Shown here: positions 1 through 13,300 of the stretch, one piece after another
How the letters are laid out: every line of letters starts with the position of its first letter
Position numbering within the stretch: position 1 is the first letter of the stretch
DNA from: Nemopilema nomurai
Lineage: Eukaryota; Cnidaria; Scyphozoa; Rhizostomeae; Rhizostomatidae
Direction of reading: 5' to 3'
Length of the DNA: 64,000 nucleotides
Assembly (NCBI GenBank): GCA_003864495.1
Contig: ML133429.1
Location: 1 to 64,000, forward strand
Notes under the pieces: generated by a model
Database searches by the model: none
What the model was told of the DNA's origin: nothing
The model's input: only the letters and a program-made list of their open reading frames with translations
Translations under genes and position numbers: made by a program

Positions 1-1489
1 GTGCTAATCTTGGAAATGGCAACTACCCCACAGGCGCAACTGACCAAGCATTTTCAATGAATATTAATTGTGGAAAAAGGGAGAAAATCTAAAAAAACAC
101 CAGATGTATTCAAGGCATCAAACTGTCTCGGAAACAGTTAGAAGAAATATTACACAAACAACAAAACATTTGACATTACTGAAAAATTCAAAACCAGGCA
201 CAATAAAAAACGATACCCTAAGTAGAGATGTCTATTAAATCTCGCAACTTTAATACAAAAAGCTAAAACACAACTTAATCATGACCCTACACCACAAACA
301 TGGTTTATAGAACAAAACGTTTCAATAGGCTACGTGAAATGAGATAAATCGCATTTTACAACCCTTAAAAAGCAAAAAATATTCCTTTCGATTGCTGGAC
401 GACATTGGATAGGACAAAGTATGTGAGGAATCTCACGATTGACCAGCAGGTAAAATTCCCCATAAAGATTGCTGAAAAATATTAGTGGTTTGGGAACATG
501 GAAGTTCTGTCGTAAAAGACATCCAATTTATCAGAAAAATGGTGCGGACAACTCTAGCAGCTATTGATTCAAGACAAACTTCTTTTCAAATTTACAAATT
601 CAATCGATGCCATTCGATTGAAATAAGAAGCCTTATAAACATAAATAACATGTATATATAGTTATTATTTTATATTCATAGATAATATATTTACTTATTT
701 ACACTTAGTTTGTCCTTACTTTTTACAATTATTACAACAAATACAACTAAAAATACAAAAGATTGAAAAAATTATGGCTTCACTAGCAACCAACGTATTT
801 ACAATACTTGATCATCTTCAAAAATGTCTCTTAAGACAAACAGATCTCACTGGTTATTTAATCGGGACGCCTGCAGTTTTTCAGGGCAAGGAGACAAAGG
901 TTTGTAGTGGCAAAAATTAGCTAAAAGAAAGTGGAACTTTTACTAGAGGAAGGAGGGGCAACTGACCCCTGATTAAGGCGTCCCTGAAACCAGTGCGAGA
1001 ATTAATGCAAATACGACTAGCTAAAAATTCAATAAATAACACCCAAGCACAGAAACAACAATTCCAGAGGTTTTCAACAGATCTGAGATGAATTAATTAA
1101 AACAAGGGTTAGAAGGAGCAACATTAACAGCATTGTCATTGACTAGCGCGAATTTCAATTGTCTCTATAAAGTAAAAAGTGCTTCTCCTTACTAATGCCT
1201 TCCTTGCTTGTAAATACCCCAGGAAGGACATGCCTTCTGTCTTCCATTTGTATGTTCATTGGTGGCTTTAGTGCCAGACTATTTAATTTCCCTTTACGCT
1301 CGCCTAACTGTCTCCTTATAGATTAAATGGATTGAGATTCCACTATCCTGACTTTCATGCTGTGATCTCTTCTCATAGTCCAAATGCATTTGCATTTATC
1401 CACACGTTAAAGAGACATCTGGCGTTCATTTTTTTCCAGCACAGCTCGCAAAATAGACTTGATATCTCAACTAATTTTAAATATATGTA
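1..1489. other. 3' flank of the CAP gene, no gene seen
   Basis: AT-rich sequence after the stop codon of the minus-strand CAP gene. It probably holds that gene's 3' UTR. No open frame, family motif or repeat was recognised. Confidence 0.5.
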
Positions 1490-4400
1490 CTACCGCTGAT
1501 TTTTCTGCTCCAACAGCCGACGCATCTCCGCAACCGAGGCTGGTCTCTCTTCCACTACAGGCTTGAGGTTTTGAGCCGTTGACGGTTTCTCGCCCGACCC
1601 AATTTGTAGGCCTTTCTTTGGAGGGGCCATGGGTGGCTTTAGTGCCTTCTTTGCGACAACGCCGTTACTCGCACCATCTGATGCTGCTTTATCGTTCCCA
1701 TTTTTGTCACTTGAGCTTAAAAACCCGACGTTGACATTACTAGTAACTGGCTTCTCCGGTCGTCTAAGACTTCCCCGGTCATTTATTGGTAGCGTCCGGA
1801 AGTTAGGGTTTTTCTTCGAAGCTCGGCCGGGTGTAATGGCTCTTGACTGGAACTGATTCTTTGACAGGGCAGCTGGCCTCTGTGGCCGTGGGGCCGGCTT
1901 TGGAACATCAGTAGCAGAAGGGCTTTTGGGCGGGCGCGGAGCTGGAATCGGGGCCCTAATTTGCCCTGGTTTCTCGCTAGAAGCAGTCGTGTCGTTAACG
2001 TTCACCTGTGGCTTGCCCGTATCAATCTTTTTCTTTGGCAAAAGAGGTTTATTTGGGAGAGCTTTCGGGCATGTAAAAGCGTTTTTAGTTTCGGTCTCAG
2101 TCTGAGAAGAAGGCCTAAGGCCCCCGTTCGAGCTATCAGCATCTACAGTTGGCTTGCTTGAAGGTGGTACAGGGAAGTGGGCTTGTTCCATCGCAGGTAG
2201 GTCGGCCTTGACAGGGGACTGCAAAAGAATGATATTTGCATTGAAACATGTCCGTCTTCAGAAGCAAAACTTAAACATGCGAACTTTAAAAAAAAATCTT
2301 TGAAAGATCTTTGCAAAACAAATGTTTATGATTATTTCACCATGCAAAATGAGGATATGAAGAAGGTAGAAGTATAGGTAAGAAATTTGAGAATAGCTAA
2401 GAACAATTTCCAGCATTTTTGGGGACATCTAGGAATTCAATTTTGAGTAACTCAGGGGGTAATTGTAATAAAAACGACAATACTACTGAGTCTACGTGAA
2501 TACAGGGTTCAATTCAACAACCAATCACAAGAATAATCGGCAAACTCAGTATTTGTGCCCCCGTCAAATTTCTTGTAGTTTAATGCATATCAAACTCACC
2601 GTAGGCCTCTGCGGAAGTGATTTCTTCGTTTCTTGTTGCTTTTCGACAACAGAGACGGACTCGTCTTTCTGTTGATACACGATAACGAGGTTCTCATAAG
2701 TGGGAACCGGCTCCCGGGGTTCAAGGGGGACAGTGTTTGGCAGGGGGGCGTTCGGCACTACGAGAATGCTTGGTCTAGTTTTCTTCGACGACGGTTTGTA
2801 TATGATACTCCTCTTGCCCCGGAAGCTCTCTTCGTCGTAGTCCCTGCGCAACGCAGCTCTAGGATGAAAAAGGAGTTTGAGCAATGATGGTGGAAATTGG
2901 GACGATGGCGATGAGGAAAAAATGACGAGAATGATGACGAGTGAAATGACGAGAATAACGACGAGGGAAATGACGAGAAAAATGACCAACATGACAATTG
3001 ATGACGAGGACACGAAGAATCAGGACAATCAGGATGGAGACAAACGGCGATCAGGTGGCGACAAAAGGCGATGACAACGACGATTACGAAAATAACGACA
3101 AAAGTGGCATTTCCACGAAGCTGGAGACGACGATAACGAAAAACGATGGCGATTACGACGAGAATGGCGATAATAATGTGGCGACAACAGCGATATAGCT
3201 GGACTTACTCGGCCTTCTTGCTCTGATGCTTCATATTCCATTCGTCGTAGGCTCGCTTGATCCTCTCCCGCTTTATGTAGGCGAACACACCCAACGCAAT
3301 GAAGATGAAAATGATGACAATTGTGACGACAAAGGCAACCAAGACTGAACTGCCAGACCCATCTCTCCTTGCGGTCTCGCCAGAATCTGTCGAAGGCGAA
3401 TCGATTACCTTTTAGTATTTCACACGCGCAGAGAGTCCATGTCTGATTCAAAAAGTGCTTGTCGACTTAAAGGCCTACCAATCAGGAAAGAACTTCTTTA
3501 CCTAAAAGACTTTACTTGAACTGGCCTACATCATCACGCCTAACTTGTCTTTGTTTACCAAGTTCTCGGAGGTCCGTTTTGAATCGTCTGGCTATGAATC
3601 TTATTAAAGGCATTGAGTCATGGTAAAAAGCGTTTTTTTCACGGGCTGTTGTCTGTTTTCATGTGATAAATCGGCTTTCATGTGATCAGACATCAACTGC
3701 GAGGTTAAAACATCATGTGTGCAGTTTGCTTGATAGCCAATCAGATTAACGGAGCTTTCATGATGACTCAGTAATTGTTGCAATTTGGGTATACGCTTTC
3801 CATTTATCATGACTCAATGCCTTTAAAAACACCAATATCGAACATCGAATGCACACGGCTAAAAGCATGCCTCGCACTACCCTGTATAACACACCACAAG
3901 CACTGGTGACCAGTGTGATCCTGCAAGCGACCAATCAGAATAGTGACTTACCCACAGCCCCGACATTCTGCTTGAAGCTTTCTGTATCTCCGCTGCTGCC
4001 AATAATTCTATACCGGGTTACAGTGAAAATGCACCCCTTCTTGCTTCTCTTCGACTGACCGCACCCAATTTCGGCGGTCTTTTTCCAGACGATGTTAGTA
4101 AAATGACGAATCGGAAGGCTCTGGGAAACACTTCCGCCTTTCTTGAAGTCATAGTCTTTTATTTCCTTATACCAATTATTGACCACTCCCTTGGCTGATG
4201 GCGGGAAATTCAAATCGTGAAAGAAATCTCTCGGGCAATATGGGAAGCTGTAACAGCAGAATTTGTGGATGCTCTCGCCAACTGGAATCTCTCTGTTCTT
4301 GTTTAAATCCCTTATTTGAAAAAGAAAAAAATGAGATTCTTGCCCCTGATGTCTTTAACAGTAGAAGACTGCGTGGGATTGTGAGAGCTCTGTGAAGCAC

Positions 4401-7400
4401 GCAGTAGAAAAAGGCAGTCGACGTTGGCATGCATCGCTTTAACGAAAGAAACTTCAAAACACAAAACTTGACAAGGCCGAAGGTTGATGGTTGGGGGAAA
4501 TATGCATCCTTGAGCAAAATTTTAAGCGATTTTCATGGTAACACGTACTGTTAAGCTGCGCCCACGAGAGAAAGCTTACGACGCGAGTACGTACGGTCAA
4601 CGCAGCCGTAATAATACACGCAACGCAACCGTGAACGTACACGCAACGCAACCGTGAACAAGAGCAATGCGACGACGAATGCACAAGCAACGCAACAGTT
4701 TATGTAAGGGCAATGCAGCAGTGAACTCACAAACAGCGCAAAAAGTTTTTTGGCAAACCGTGTTCTTTCGCCCTCCCCCCTACGTGTCTATCATGTGATA
4801 TAACTGTTAATCAAATGGCATCCAAATGACTTATTACATAAATTTGGTATATCGCACATGATTAGGGAGACTCAAAAATTATGTCACGTTCTGTTTATAA
4901 CAACATTCAAAACGTAACGAGTGCGAATTTATTTTCCTTTTGCTTGTTAATGTAAACAGCTCTTTCATAAACCCTGGCTTCGCCATGGGAACGCCGAAAA
5001 TAAAACACTTACCACTGTGAATCTGGAAAGAGGATTTCTCCGTCCCAGTCTTCCTTGTGAAATTTCGTCCGGTCTGTGGGGACTACCTCCCTTCTCCGTC
5101 TCTTCGGGAGCTCCCTCGTCGGGGTCCTGCACAGAAGAGGAAAATGACGTCATGCAATTGTTCATTCACTCACAAGTTATTCAATTCTGGCACCGATGGC
5201 AGGGCAATAAACATTACAAAATGTGGTTGGTTTCGACCAGGAAGCAGCGAATGTCGTTCGCAATAAAAGCGAACGTTCCGATAATGTTCCGAATCGAACC
5301 GACAAATATAGTCTAAAAATGCTTCCAAACCAATTCGTTCGTCTTAACAAAGGGCGTGGATGTTAAATGCATACATGATAAACAATGCAGCTCTTTATAT
5401 TGAACCAAGAATCCTTTAAACGAGAAAAGTTACTCGCGCGTTACAATTAGCTGACTGAACTTCCCGCAGGTCCAGATACACAAATTGACGCTTTGTAAAG
5501 AAACAAAGGAGCGTTCTGTGGCTATTTTTGGTCACAGCCTCAATGAGTAAATATACAGGAAGCACATCTTGCCATTGAATCAATAGAGTTGACTGCTAAT
5601 TTAGGAACGGCAGGGGAGCATCTTGTTACACCGCTCTCAATCAACAGCGCCAAAAATGGAACAACACTGATTGTCCTCAGGTCTATTTTAGCCATGTTCC
5701 CATGCCAAGGTATGCAGAGTTACTGCCCACGTGCACCCAACAATGGAAGAATAACACTCGACTAATCTAAGATTGGAACGGCTCAGTGGGAGTACTGGGG
5801 TCAGAAGCGAGCCTGAGTCAATTAAAATCTGGTTCGTGGGCATTTTGGTAAGAGAAGTAATCTATAAGGATACGCGGCATAACCAAGATTAATCCATCGT
5901 GTAATGGAATACTAGGCCTTGACCAAGGAAAGAAAGAGAAGGAAGAGGAAATGACCACGCTGAAGCAGACGGTTGAAATAAGAGCACTGTTGGTGACGGT
6001 TATTAGGGGGCAAGGGGTAGGGTACCTACAGTTGGAAGGGGGTAAGCAAATCGTACACAGTCCACGTGCAAAAAGCTATTGTTTTCACATGGTCAATGAA
6101 GACTGTGAATTAACAGTCTAGGAATTAAGCTGCAAGTTGTCCTATTACAGTTGCTCAGAAAACTACCCATGTCCGTTAAAGACTGACACCAAAAATCGAC
6201 TTTACCCTTTATACAACAAAGGAACAATTTGGTGCAGCAGAAAAAGGCGGCATTCCATTTCAAAGGCAGCAATAATAGCCTTAAAATAGCGCATAACGGT
6301 TGGCATCAGAGACGAATCAACGATGATAACATCAATCAACAAAAACTGGAGCAATTTATGAACCTCGAAAAGGCTTTATGAACAAATCGTTAAAATTCTT
6401 ACTGATACCAGTAAGCATGTTGTTTTGATTGAAAATAAACAAAAACAATTATTGGGCCAATAACACACTCAGAGAGGTTCCTCGGTAAAATGACTATGCT
6501 TCTCAAAGTTACAAAGGAGATTTTTTAGAGATGCTTATATCTATTTAAGTGACTTGCAGTGGGTATGAACAGGACTGATTCTTAAAGGTGTCAAAGGGAT
6601 CACAATAGCCCCTGTTAAAGTACAACACTTGTAGAAGTGGTTACAAGAGTCCCCTTTTGGCTCAGGTAGAACACAAGCCTGGGGTAGAACCCTGCATTGA
6701 TATCCTGCAGTGCCATACACCCCTATTGCAGTATCCCACCTTCTTTCATAACTCCAGTCTCTCACTACACGCTATTTTATAAGGAACCTACCTCAAGGCT
6801 TAGTTCCAAAATTTTCTTATTCGTAGACCTCAAATCATCAGATTTCAGTACCAAAAATTCTATAAAAGTTCCTTAAGTTTTCACTTTCGGTGTTCTGACT
6901 ACAATAAGCCTTAACACTTAATAGAGAGAGGGGTGAGACAGCATATGCGGAAACTACTCAATAAAGCACTTGACACACGAATAGCAAGCAATCTATGCGA
7001 GTATTGGCTGCAAATGAATGGAACCGGCTTTTTAGTTCTTGATGCTTCCAGTTATAGAGAATTTTCAAATCGAAAGGTTCCTTAGTGATTTCGCTTTTAG
7101 TAGTATAAGTTCTTTAAATATTTTGGCCTTCTACATGTAGGTTCCTTATAAAGTGGTTCCTTATAAAAAAGCGTGTTATTTATTTGAATTTGCCTCTCAC
7201 TAAAGTACATCGTTTCTACAATTACGTGGCCCATCATAAAAAAGACACTTACCGCGTGTCGCTATCCGACAGGGCCAGGTCTTCAGCATACTTCTGTGCC
7301 TCTTTAGCCAGTTCCAGAGAATACTTGAGTGACTTGGTGTCCAAATGCTTTTGCCTAAGTGTGTTATGTGCATCTAAACACTCTTGTCCGTCGAACGCAC

Positions 7401-7464
7401 AACTGCACAGGTTGGCTACGCTGATCACCAGAAATACAACACCGCAGACTCGAGAATAAGACAT
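1490..7464 (-). CDS. Type I membrane CAP-domain (SCP/TAPS) protein with proline-rich cytoplasmic tail, six coding exons
   Basis: Coding exons in transcript order are 7464-7253, 5126-5013, 4310-3952, 3386-3209, 2858-2600 and 2218-1490. All junctions are GT..AG, phases agree, and the sum is 1851 nt (616 residues plus stop). Residues 1 to about 23 are a signal peptide. The CAP domain starts at ECLDAHNTLRQKH (His33) and continues through VGES (Glu121) to the signature HFTNIVWKKTAEIGCG (His178). The second CAP signature is not recognisable. Residues 79-83 are KRRRR, a possible furin-type site inside the domain. Residues 243-266 (VLVAFVVTIV... to ...FAYI) are a transmembrane helix followed by KRERIKR, a stop-transfer signal. 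The tail (267-616) has TYENL and many PxxP motifs, with PIPAPR at about 464 and PKPAPR at about 480, which fit PxxxPR ligands of CIN85/CD2AP-type SH3 domains. CAP proteins are usually secreted, so the tether and long tail are unusual. Function is unknown. Confidence 0.85.
2880..3190. repeat. Degenerate GACGA/AATGACGAGA minisatellite in a CAP-gene intron
   Basis: Many variants of a short AATGACGAGA-like unit fill the intron between the transmembrane exon and the first tail exon. On the coding strand it reads as runs of Val, Ile and Leu codons, open and in frame with exon 2858-2600. Confidence 0.7.
3604..3836. mobile_element. TTAA-flanked MITE, copy 1 (233 bp)
   Basis: The ends are perfect inverted repeats, TTAAAGGCATTGAGTCATG and its complement. 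A close relative lies at 10136-10356. TTAA at both ends of both copies fits a piggyBac-type target duplication, but TTAA could also be part of the repeat. It sits in a CAP-gene intron. The short open frame inside is not a gene. Confidence 0.85.
4588..4735. repeat. Minisatellite of 23-bp units (ACACGCAACGCAACCGTGAAC type)
   Basis: Two nearly perfect adjacent 23-bp units near 4616-4660 are surrounded by decayed copies sharing GCAACGCAAC. It lies in the CAP-gene intron between exons 5126-5013 and 4310-3952. Confidence 0.7.
6768..7175. mobile_element. TIR element of the CACGC...GCGTG family, copy A (408 bp)
   Basis: The left end CACGCTATTTTATAAGGAAC and the right end GTTCCTTATAAAAAAGCGTG are inverted repeats. 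The right end carries a second inner copy of GGTTCCTTATAAAG. The body matches 56467-56858 along its length. No transposase frame is seen, so this is a non-autonomous element. It lies in the first CAP intron, about 80 bp from the exon 1 donor site. Confidence 0.85.
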
Positions 7465-10135
7465 ATTTTCTCTAAGGACTCTTGCTGAACAATTCTTTCT
7501 ATGTACTGTAACACCAGATGTCTTTTTTGTGTAAAAACCTCTCGTGCAATGAATGACTCTACAATAACATTCTATCCGCTTCCAACTCGACTACCGACTT
7601 GATTGAGTTTCTTCTTACAAATACCCGGTATATGACAGCGTGTCTTTTTGGGCTCTCTCCAAGTTTCTGCAAAGACAACAAGAATATCACTACGCACTGT
7701 CTATGAGCTATTTTAAGTCATGAAGTGTACGTGGTAATTACCCAACCGCCTCTGCGTGGCTTGAGCCTCAATTGGCCTAGTAATGATAGCAAATTTCCGC
7801 GCTGAAAGAGGCCGCTTCCCATTCAAAACCGCGCTCAAATCCAGAAGGAGTTTTGAATTTCGGATCCCTATCCGTGATACAAGAACGTGTTTCTTTTCTT
7901 CTCGCTGTGCACACCTTCCATATTGGCAAGGCAAAATGGTTATTGTAGAGTTATTAAGTGGGTTCCAGGGGGAAATGGCAGTGGGTAAATAGAAAGGTAA
8001 CTAAATCTTTACTGGCGTGAGCTAAGTAAAAAGATTGCACAATATCCTTCAGTTGTAGATACCAAAACCTGACTTTCGAGTTGAAGGAGGAAAAGGATGA
8101 GTGGACCTTGCCAAAAGGAAACAGGAATCGTGGGGAATGCAGCGACAAAAATAGAGTTCTAAGATTAGGTTGCATGACGTCAGCAAACAAATCGGTAAAT
8201 ACTCCTGAACTTGCGAATTCAAAGATTACAGATCATTACGTGCGAACTCGGGCATCAATTATAGGGCAAATTTAGTTATTTACGGTGCAACCTTTGACTG
8301 ACATATTTATGCAAGGCGCTCTCGCGTGTAATATATCGTTGGGCGCCTGGAAATTCTATTTCATAAAACTTTTCTGCAATGATTCATAACCATCACGATT
8401 AAACATAATAAATAATCATAAATTATTAAGGTGGTTATGAATTACCATAAAATTATGAAACAAGGTTGAATAAAATTAGATTCCAAAAGCTGACAGAAAA
8501 GAGATTTTAAATAAAAAACAACGCAAATAGAGCGCCATGTACCTGGTTGCAGACCTTTATTTAGTACACATATATTCAAAGCGATTTAATAAGGAAGGAA
8601 AAACAGGTCATTGCTGATATTGTCTTTAATTTGAAAGAATGTTAGTTTATATCAAGAGGGAAAATATAAGCTCGAATAATAGAGCGGAAATATATTATAG
8701 AAGAAATGAACCGAAACAATAATGTTGCTCGAAATCTTGAATCTAATGATTGTTTAATATCGTTCTCTTACATCACTGAGCAGAGGACGTTTAGAAAACG
8801 GTACATAATAGAGATGCTATATTGTGTGCAGGGAACTGTGATTCGGTGTGCTGTACAACATACATCGTATCTACAGTGGTGTGTTGAGAAAAATGACGTC
8901 ATCGAAAGCCCGGTAGTAAAACTAGGAACAACTTGACAACCAGGAAAACAGTCAATAGAAGCAAAACTAGGAAAAAATTTTCATGAATAAAAGATGAGTA
9001 CAACTCCAATTACATCCGTCCTCCCAGTGCTTTCTGCATGACCCGCATTCATAAAAGACCCGCATAACGACACAGCAACAGCAACATTACACTCATGATG
9101 ACGTATACGGCAGTAGATTGACCACCATGTCCGTTTCAAAAGAGACTAGTCGCAAACAAGTATCATCAGCACTGCTTCCATCGACTCCTTGCGATCTGAC
9201 AGCGTCACATGAATGAATACATGATGTTGTTCAAAGGATGCGGTTAAACGCAGGAGGCAAAATTATATTGACAAGGAAATACAAAATGCTAGGCTATAAA
9301 TGACCACAGACCAAAGAGGGCCAGAGGCAGGGACGTGTGGATTGTCTTTTGTGGTGTTCCTCTTCGAAAAAAAGAAGTGTTTGTTACTTCATGCATGGTG
9401 TGTCTCAGCACGTTTGTGAGCAAGTCCAATAGAAAAGCCATTTGCTCAGAGAAATCATTTTAATGAGAATAACTTTATAGAATCATAAAACTAGTTCACA
9501 TTCACAATATGTCGATAAGAAACTAACGCCAACATATTGTAAATTATTTTCTTGTAAACGTTTCTAGAGAAATCTCACTACGAGTGTTAGCTGGTTTGCT
9601 TCCAGCTGAAAACTTCCAAAGAGGGAAGTAGTCTGTAATACTTGGGGCAACAATTTTCAAACTTCCACGGCTCACACTCTGGTATTTGAGTAACCAACAG
9701 TTCCAAGGTGTTGATTCTTTTACAAACATTTTCTGCCTATCTAAAGTGCGAAAAGAAAAGCTAATGGATTAGGAATGACATCAGGGCAACCAATAGTCTT
9801 TGCAACAACAACAACACTAGTCGCACACCTTCCACCCAAGTAACTCTAGTGAAATTTCTCAATAATGAAGATAGATACGGTGATCTTCTTATAAAAGCTA
9901 AACATTGAAATATTCGACATGAGAACCAGTCGTTCTGTCCTTAATCCAAAAAGAAATTCAGACACAAGTCTAGCTAATTGGATGAGTATGAGGCTTTTTA
10001 ACTGAAAGCCGATGATTCACATTAGATAAGGCCGCGGTTTAATGTAGGCGATTGAAGGGATGATTGATTTAACTCCTTGCAAAAATTGATTCGGCTGAAA
10101 CCCACAGTCTAGTACTCGAACGCTACAGTCAAGTG
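7465..10135. other. Intergenic, probable CAP-gene promoter side; no gene seen
   Basis: The bases just beyond 7464 should hold the 5' UTR and promoter of the CAP gene. The rest has only short open frames with no family resemblance and no convincing exon pairs. Confidence 0.4.
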
Positions 10136-10356
10136 TTAAAGGCATTGAGTCATGGTAAATAGCGGTTTTCCACGGGCTGTTGTCTGCTCTCATGTGATAA
10201 ATCGGCTTTCATGTGATCAGACATCAACTGCGAGGTTAAAACATCATGTGTGCAGTTTGCTTGACTGCCAATCAGATTAATGGAGCTATCATAATGAGTC
10301 AGCAATTTTTGCAATTTGGGTATACGCTTTCCATTTACATGACTCAATGCCTTTAA
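10136..10356. mobile_element. TTAA-flanked MITE, copy 2 (221 bp)
   Basis: Same inverted ends as 3604-3836 and nearly the same interior, including the shared stretch around 10188-10260. The differences are scattered substitutions and small deletions. No coding capacity. Confidence 0.85.
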
Positions 10357-13300
10357 CCTAAAAGCGAGGCCACCTTAGCAAAGAGCTCTCTTGTTATTGA
10401 CGGAGGAAAATTGAATCAAATTAAAGAAAATCAAATTTGAAATTGGTGGTTGTTAATTGGCTAACACTTATCACCACTATGGGCAGGCGTTATAATTGTG
10501 GGCTTGGCAGCCTCATTAAAAAGGGCAGGTAGGAAGTATCACTTTCTAGCCAATAACACCCTTGCTCTGCGTGAAGATGATTCAACGTACAATCCATGGA
10601 TTACCAGCTCTATCATTCGAACTGCCCAAAGCAGGCAAACGGGGAAGTATGAGTCAATGAGGAACAGTTGAGATGTCTCATAAAAGAATAGGTCGAGTTT
10701 CTCTATCCGAGGGTCAAAATCCATTCAAAATGATTACATGACATTAAAATGCCTAACATCTTTAAATCAATGCATTGTTGGTAAAAACTTGGCAAACACT
10801 TCACAAAAAATCTTCTAATGTACCAGTATAGTTAAATCCTCTCTCTCTAGCAAGAAGCATATCATGTTTGCTGTAAGATGTGTTTTGTTTTGATCACTTG
10901 TTTAACTTTCCCTGGAACAGTTTAATTGCTTGAGCCCCCATCCCCCTCTTTCCTCAATTTTGAGAACACATGAGCAACAGTAACCAATGCTGGTCACGGC
11001 ACCAAAATGCCAAGTAAAGGAAGGGACACATGCGTTGAATAATTGAATACATGACATGGTACATATATACAAAACAATATCGCAGTCGACATGGAAATAA
11101 AACGACGTAAGAAAACTCCGAAGGAAAACGCAAAGCCTCAAACGATGGGGGCCTTAAATTTTTCAACTCTTCTTTAGATCCTGAGAATCTATTTTTTGCA
11201 TTTTGTTGCCTATTTTTTAATCCTGGCGTTTGTATAAGCCCCCCCTCTCCTATCTTTTTAGTCTTATCTTGGGCCATGCAATGCTATAATACAAAGACAT
11301 AACAAAACACGAAGTCCGTACGGAATTAGAGACTGAAGAAATAACCGGGTCTGGAACTAAGGCTAGACTTCGCTAGGGTCGAGATATCAGTACATTTCAC
11401 GCTCGTCGCGGTGCTGTTCTACAAGCCCCACTTCTCCCTCTCTTCCTTCTTAACTACTGCGTAATAGGTACTAGAGTTAACAGAATGGCATTGTCTCAGA
11501 GCCAGTTCTCTGTAATCTAAACACTTCTTTTAATTACGATGAAAAACAACTCTTACACTTACGTACACTTACAACTATTGACTATTAGCAAATTTCCTAA
11601 GAATCCACTGGACTGTTTAAGGACATAATAGGTTCTAAGTGGATCCTTCGAGAAAATGCTTCGATAATCTCGCCAGAATGTTGATGGCTGTTATTTCTCA
11701 AGGACATGTTTGCTTACACTATTTCCGGAACAAGCGGCAAAAATATAACATCATTGATGGCAATCTGCAGTGACCGATCTTTTGTTTGTCCAAAATAGAA
11801 TAACTATCCAATATTGTTCCAAAGCTTACACTAAAGGAATGATATCCGTGGAATTTGGCAAAGCTAGTTAACAAAAGAACGTTGACCGCCGCAAAAGACG
11901 CGTGGAATGAGATTACATGAACGTAACGATGATTACACGGGATACTCACAAACGACTCACATCCAAAAATCAGGGCATCCCCCTCATCCAACTCCTTATT
12001 TAGGGTGTATTGTCTCGATTTTCACTAGTGTGTTACCCTTAACACAGAAGGGAGCAGTGTATACGAAACTGCGTAAATTAATCAATAGTGTCCAAGTGGC
12101 TTTTGAACAAGATCCAATTAGTTAATGATAAGGCCGGTACTTACAATCTTGGGATTTGACAGATAGCAAATCGATTTCGTTCACAAGTAAACAACGCTCG
12201 TTCGCACGAAATCGTTCCACTAGTTATCCTTCGTGCCGAAATCAAAATTCATCAGATCGACGTATTCCGTGCACTGTTGACATGTAGCCTATCTGGTTCA
12301 GAATGCGATTCGTCTCTGGTTGAATCCGATATAGCGATAGGGCTTGCTTGATTCGAAAATTGTTTTTCATAGTGCACGCGAGCCGCCTTTGTGACGTCAC
12401 TGACAGAATCAGGAAACGGCCAACGCAGGGCTTCTAATGCAGTTTAGATTTTTTTATTTGTAAACGCGGGGAATTTGCCAGATTCAGCCGACAATACAAG
12501 TTGCTCTTTGTCAATTATCAATACGCAACAAACAACATGCACTGTTCATTATATCTTATCGAAATATTTTTGTCAGTTGATGAGGCAGCAAACATTATAG
12601 GCCCGAAGAGAAATGTTTTCCGACATCGAATCTTTCCGCTTGGAAATCTTTAAGGGTATTTGATATTTGTTGTTTAATAGACTCTTTCAAGGCAAGTCTT
12701 TGAGATTCACTTAAATAGAAAATGAGTGGAGAAAGGGAAGACGAGGAAGGAGGGGGAAGGGGGAAATGAGGGGAAGAGGAGAAAGGATGTAGAGGAGAGG
12801 AAGATTAGAAAAAGTAAAGATGAGTTGTGTAGAGGACGGGGCATTTTGCGCAAGAAAGAAGACGAATTCCGATGAAATACTTGACTCAAATTTCTTGGCT
12901 TTTTCTTGTGCCTATATCCCCTCCTTTTTACATCGTCTGTTTAACTTGTAGCTTTGGTAAATATTTACACTCACGAGGTTTTAGTGCGGGGAGGCCAATT
13001 AGTTCGCCCCTCCTTAGCTGTCGTCTCTATCTCTGCCGCTTCCTTTCATGCCGAAGCAGACGGGAAAGAACGGGGAAGTTCGGGTTTGTCGATTCATAGA
13101 TCTGTGACGTCATACTTCCTCAGTCCCAGCCATGCGTGCGATTATGCGAAATCTCTGCTGGTGGACCAGGTATTGAATCAAGCAAAAACAAAATTAATTT
13201 GCAAACTTGCTGGCAAAAGTGGTCAACCAACAGCCCTTCTACCTAATAAAAGGGCATGAAACTAGATTCCAGGCTTCAGAATTCAAATTACTGCAACTCG

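Noticed and set aside
3604..3810. Similar short proteins predicted at 3604-3810 and 10150-10347
   Set aside because: They are translations of the two MITE copies, not a gene family.
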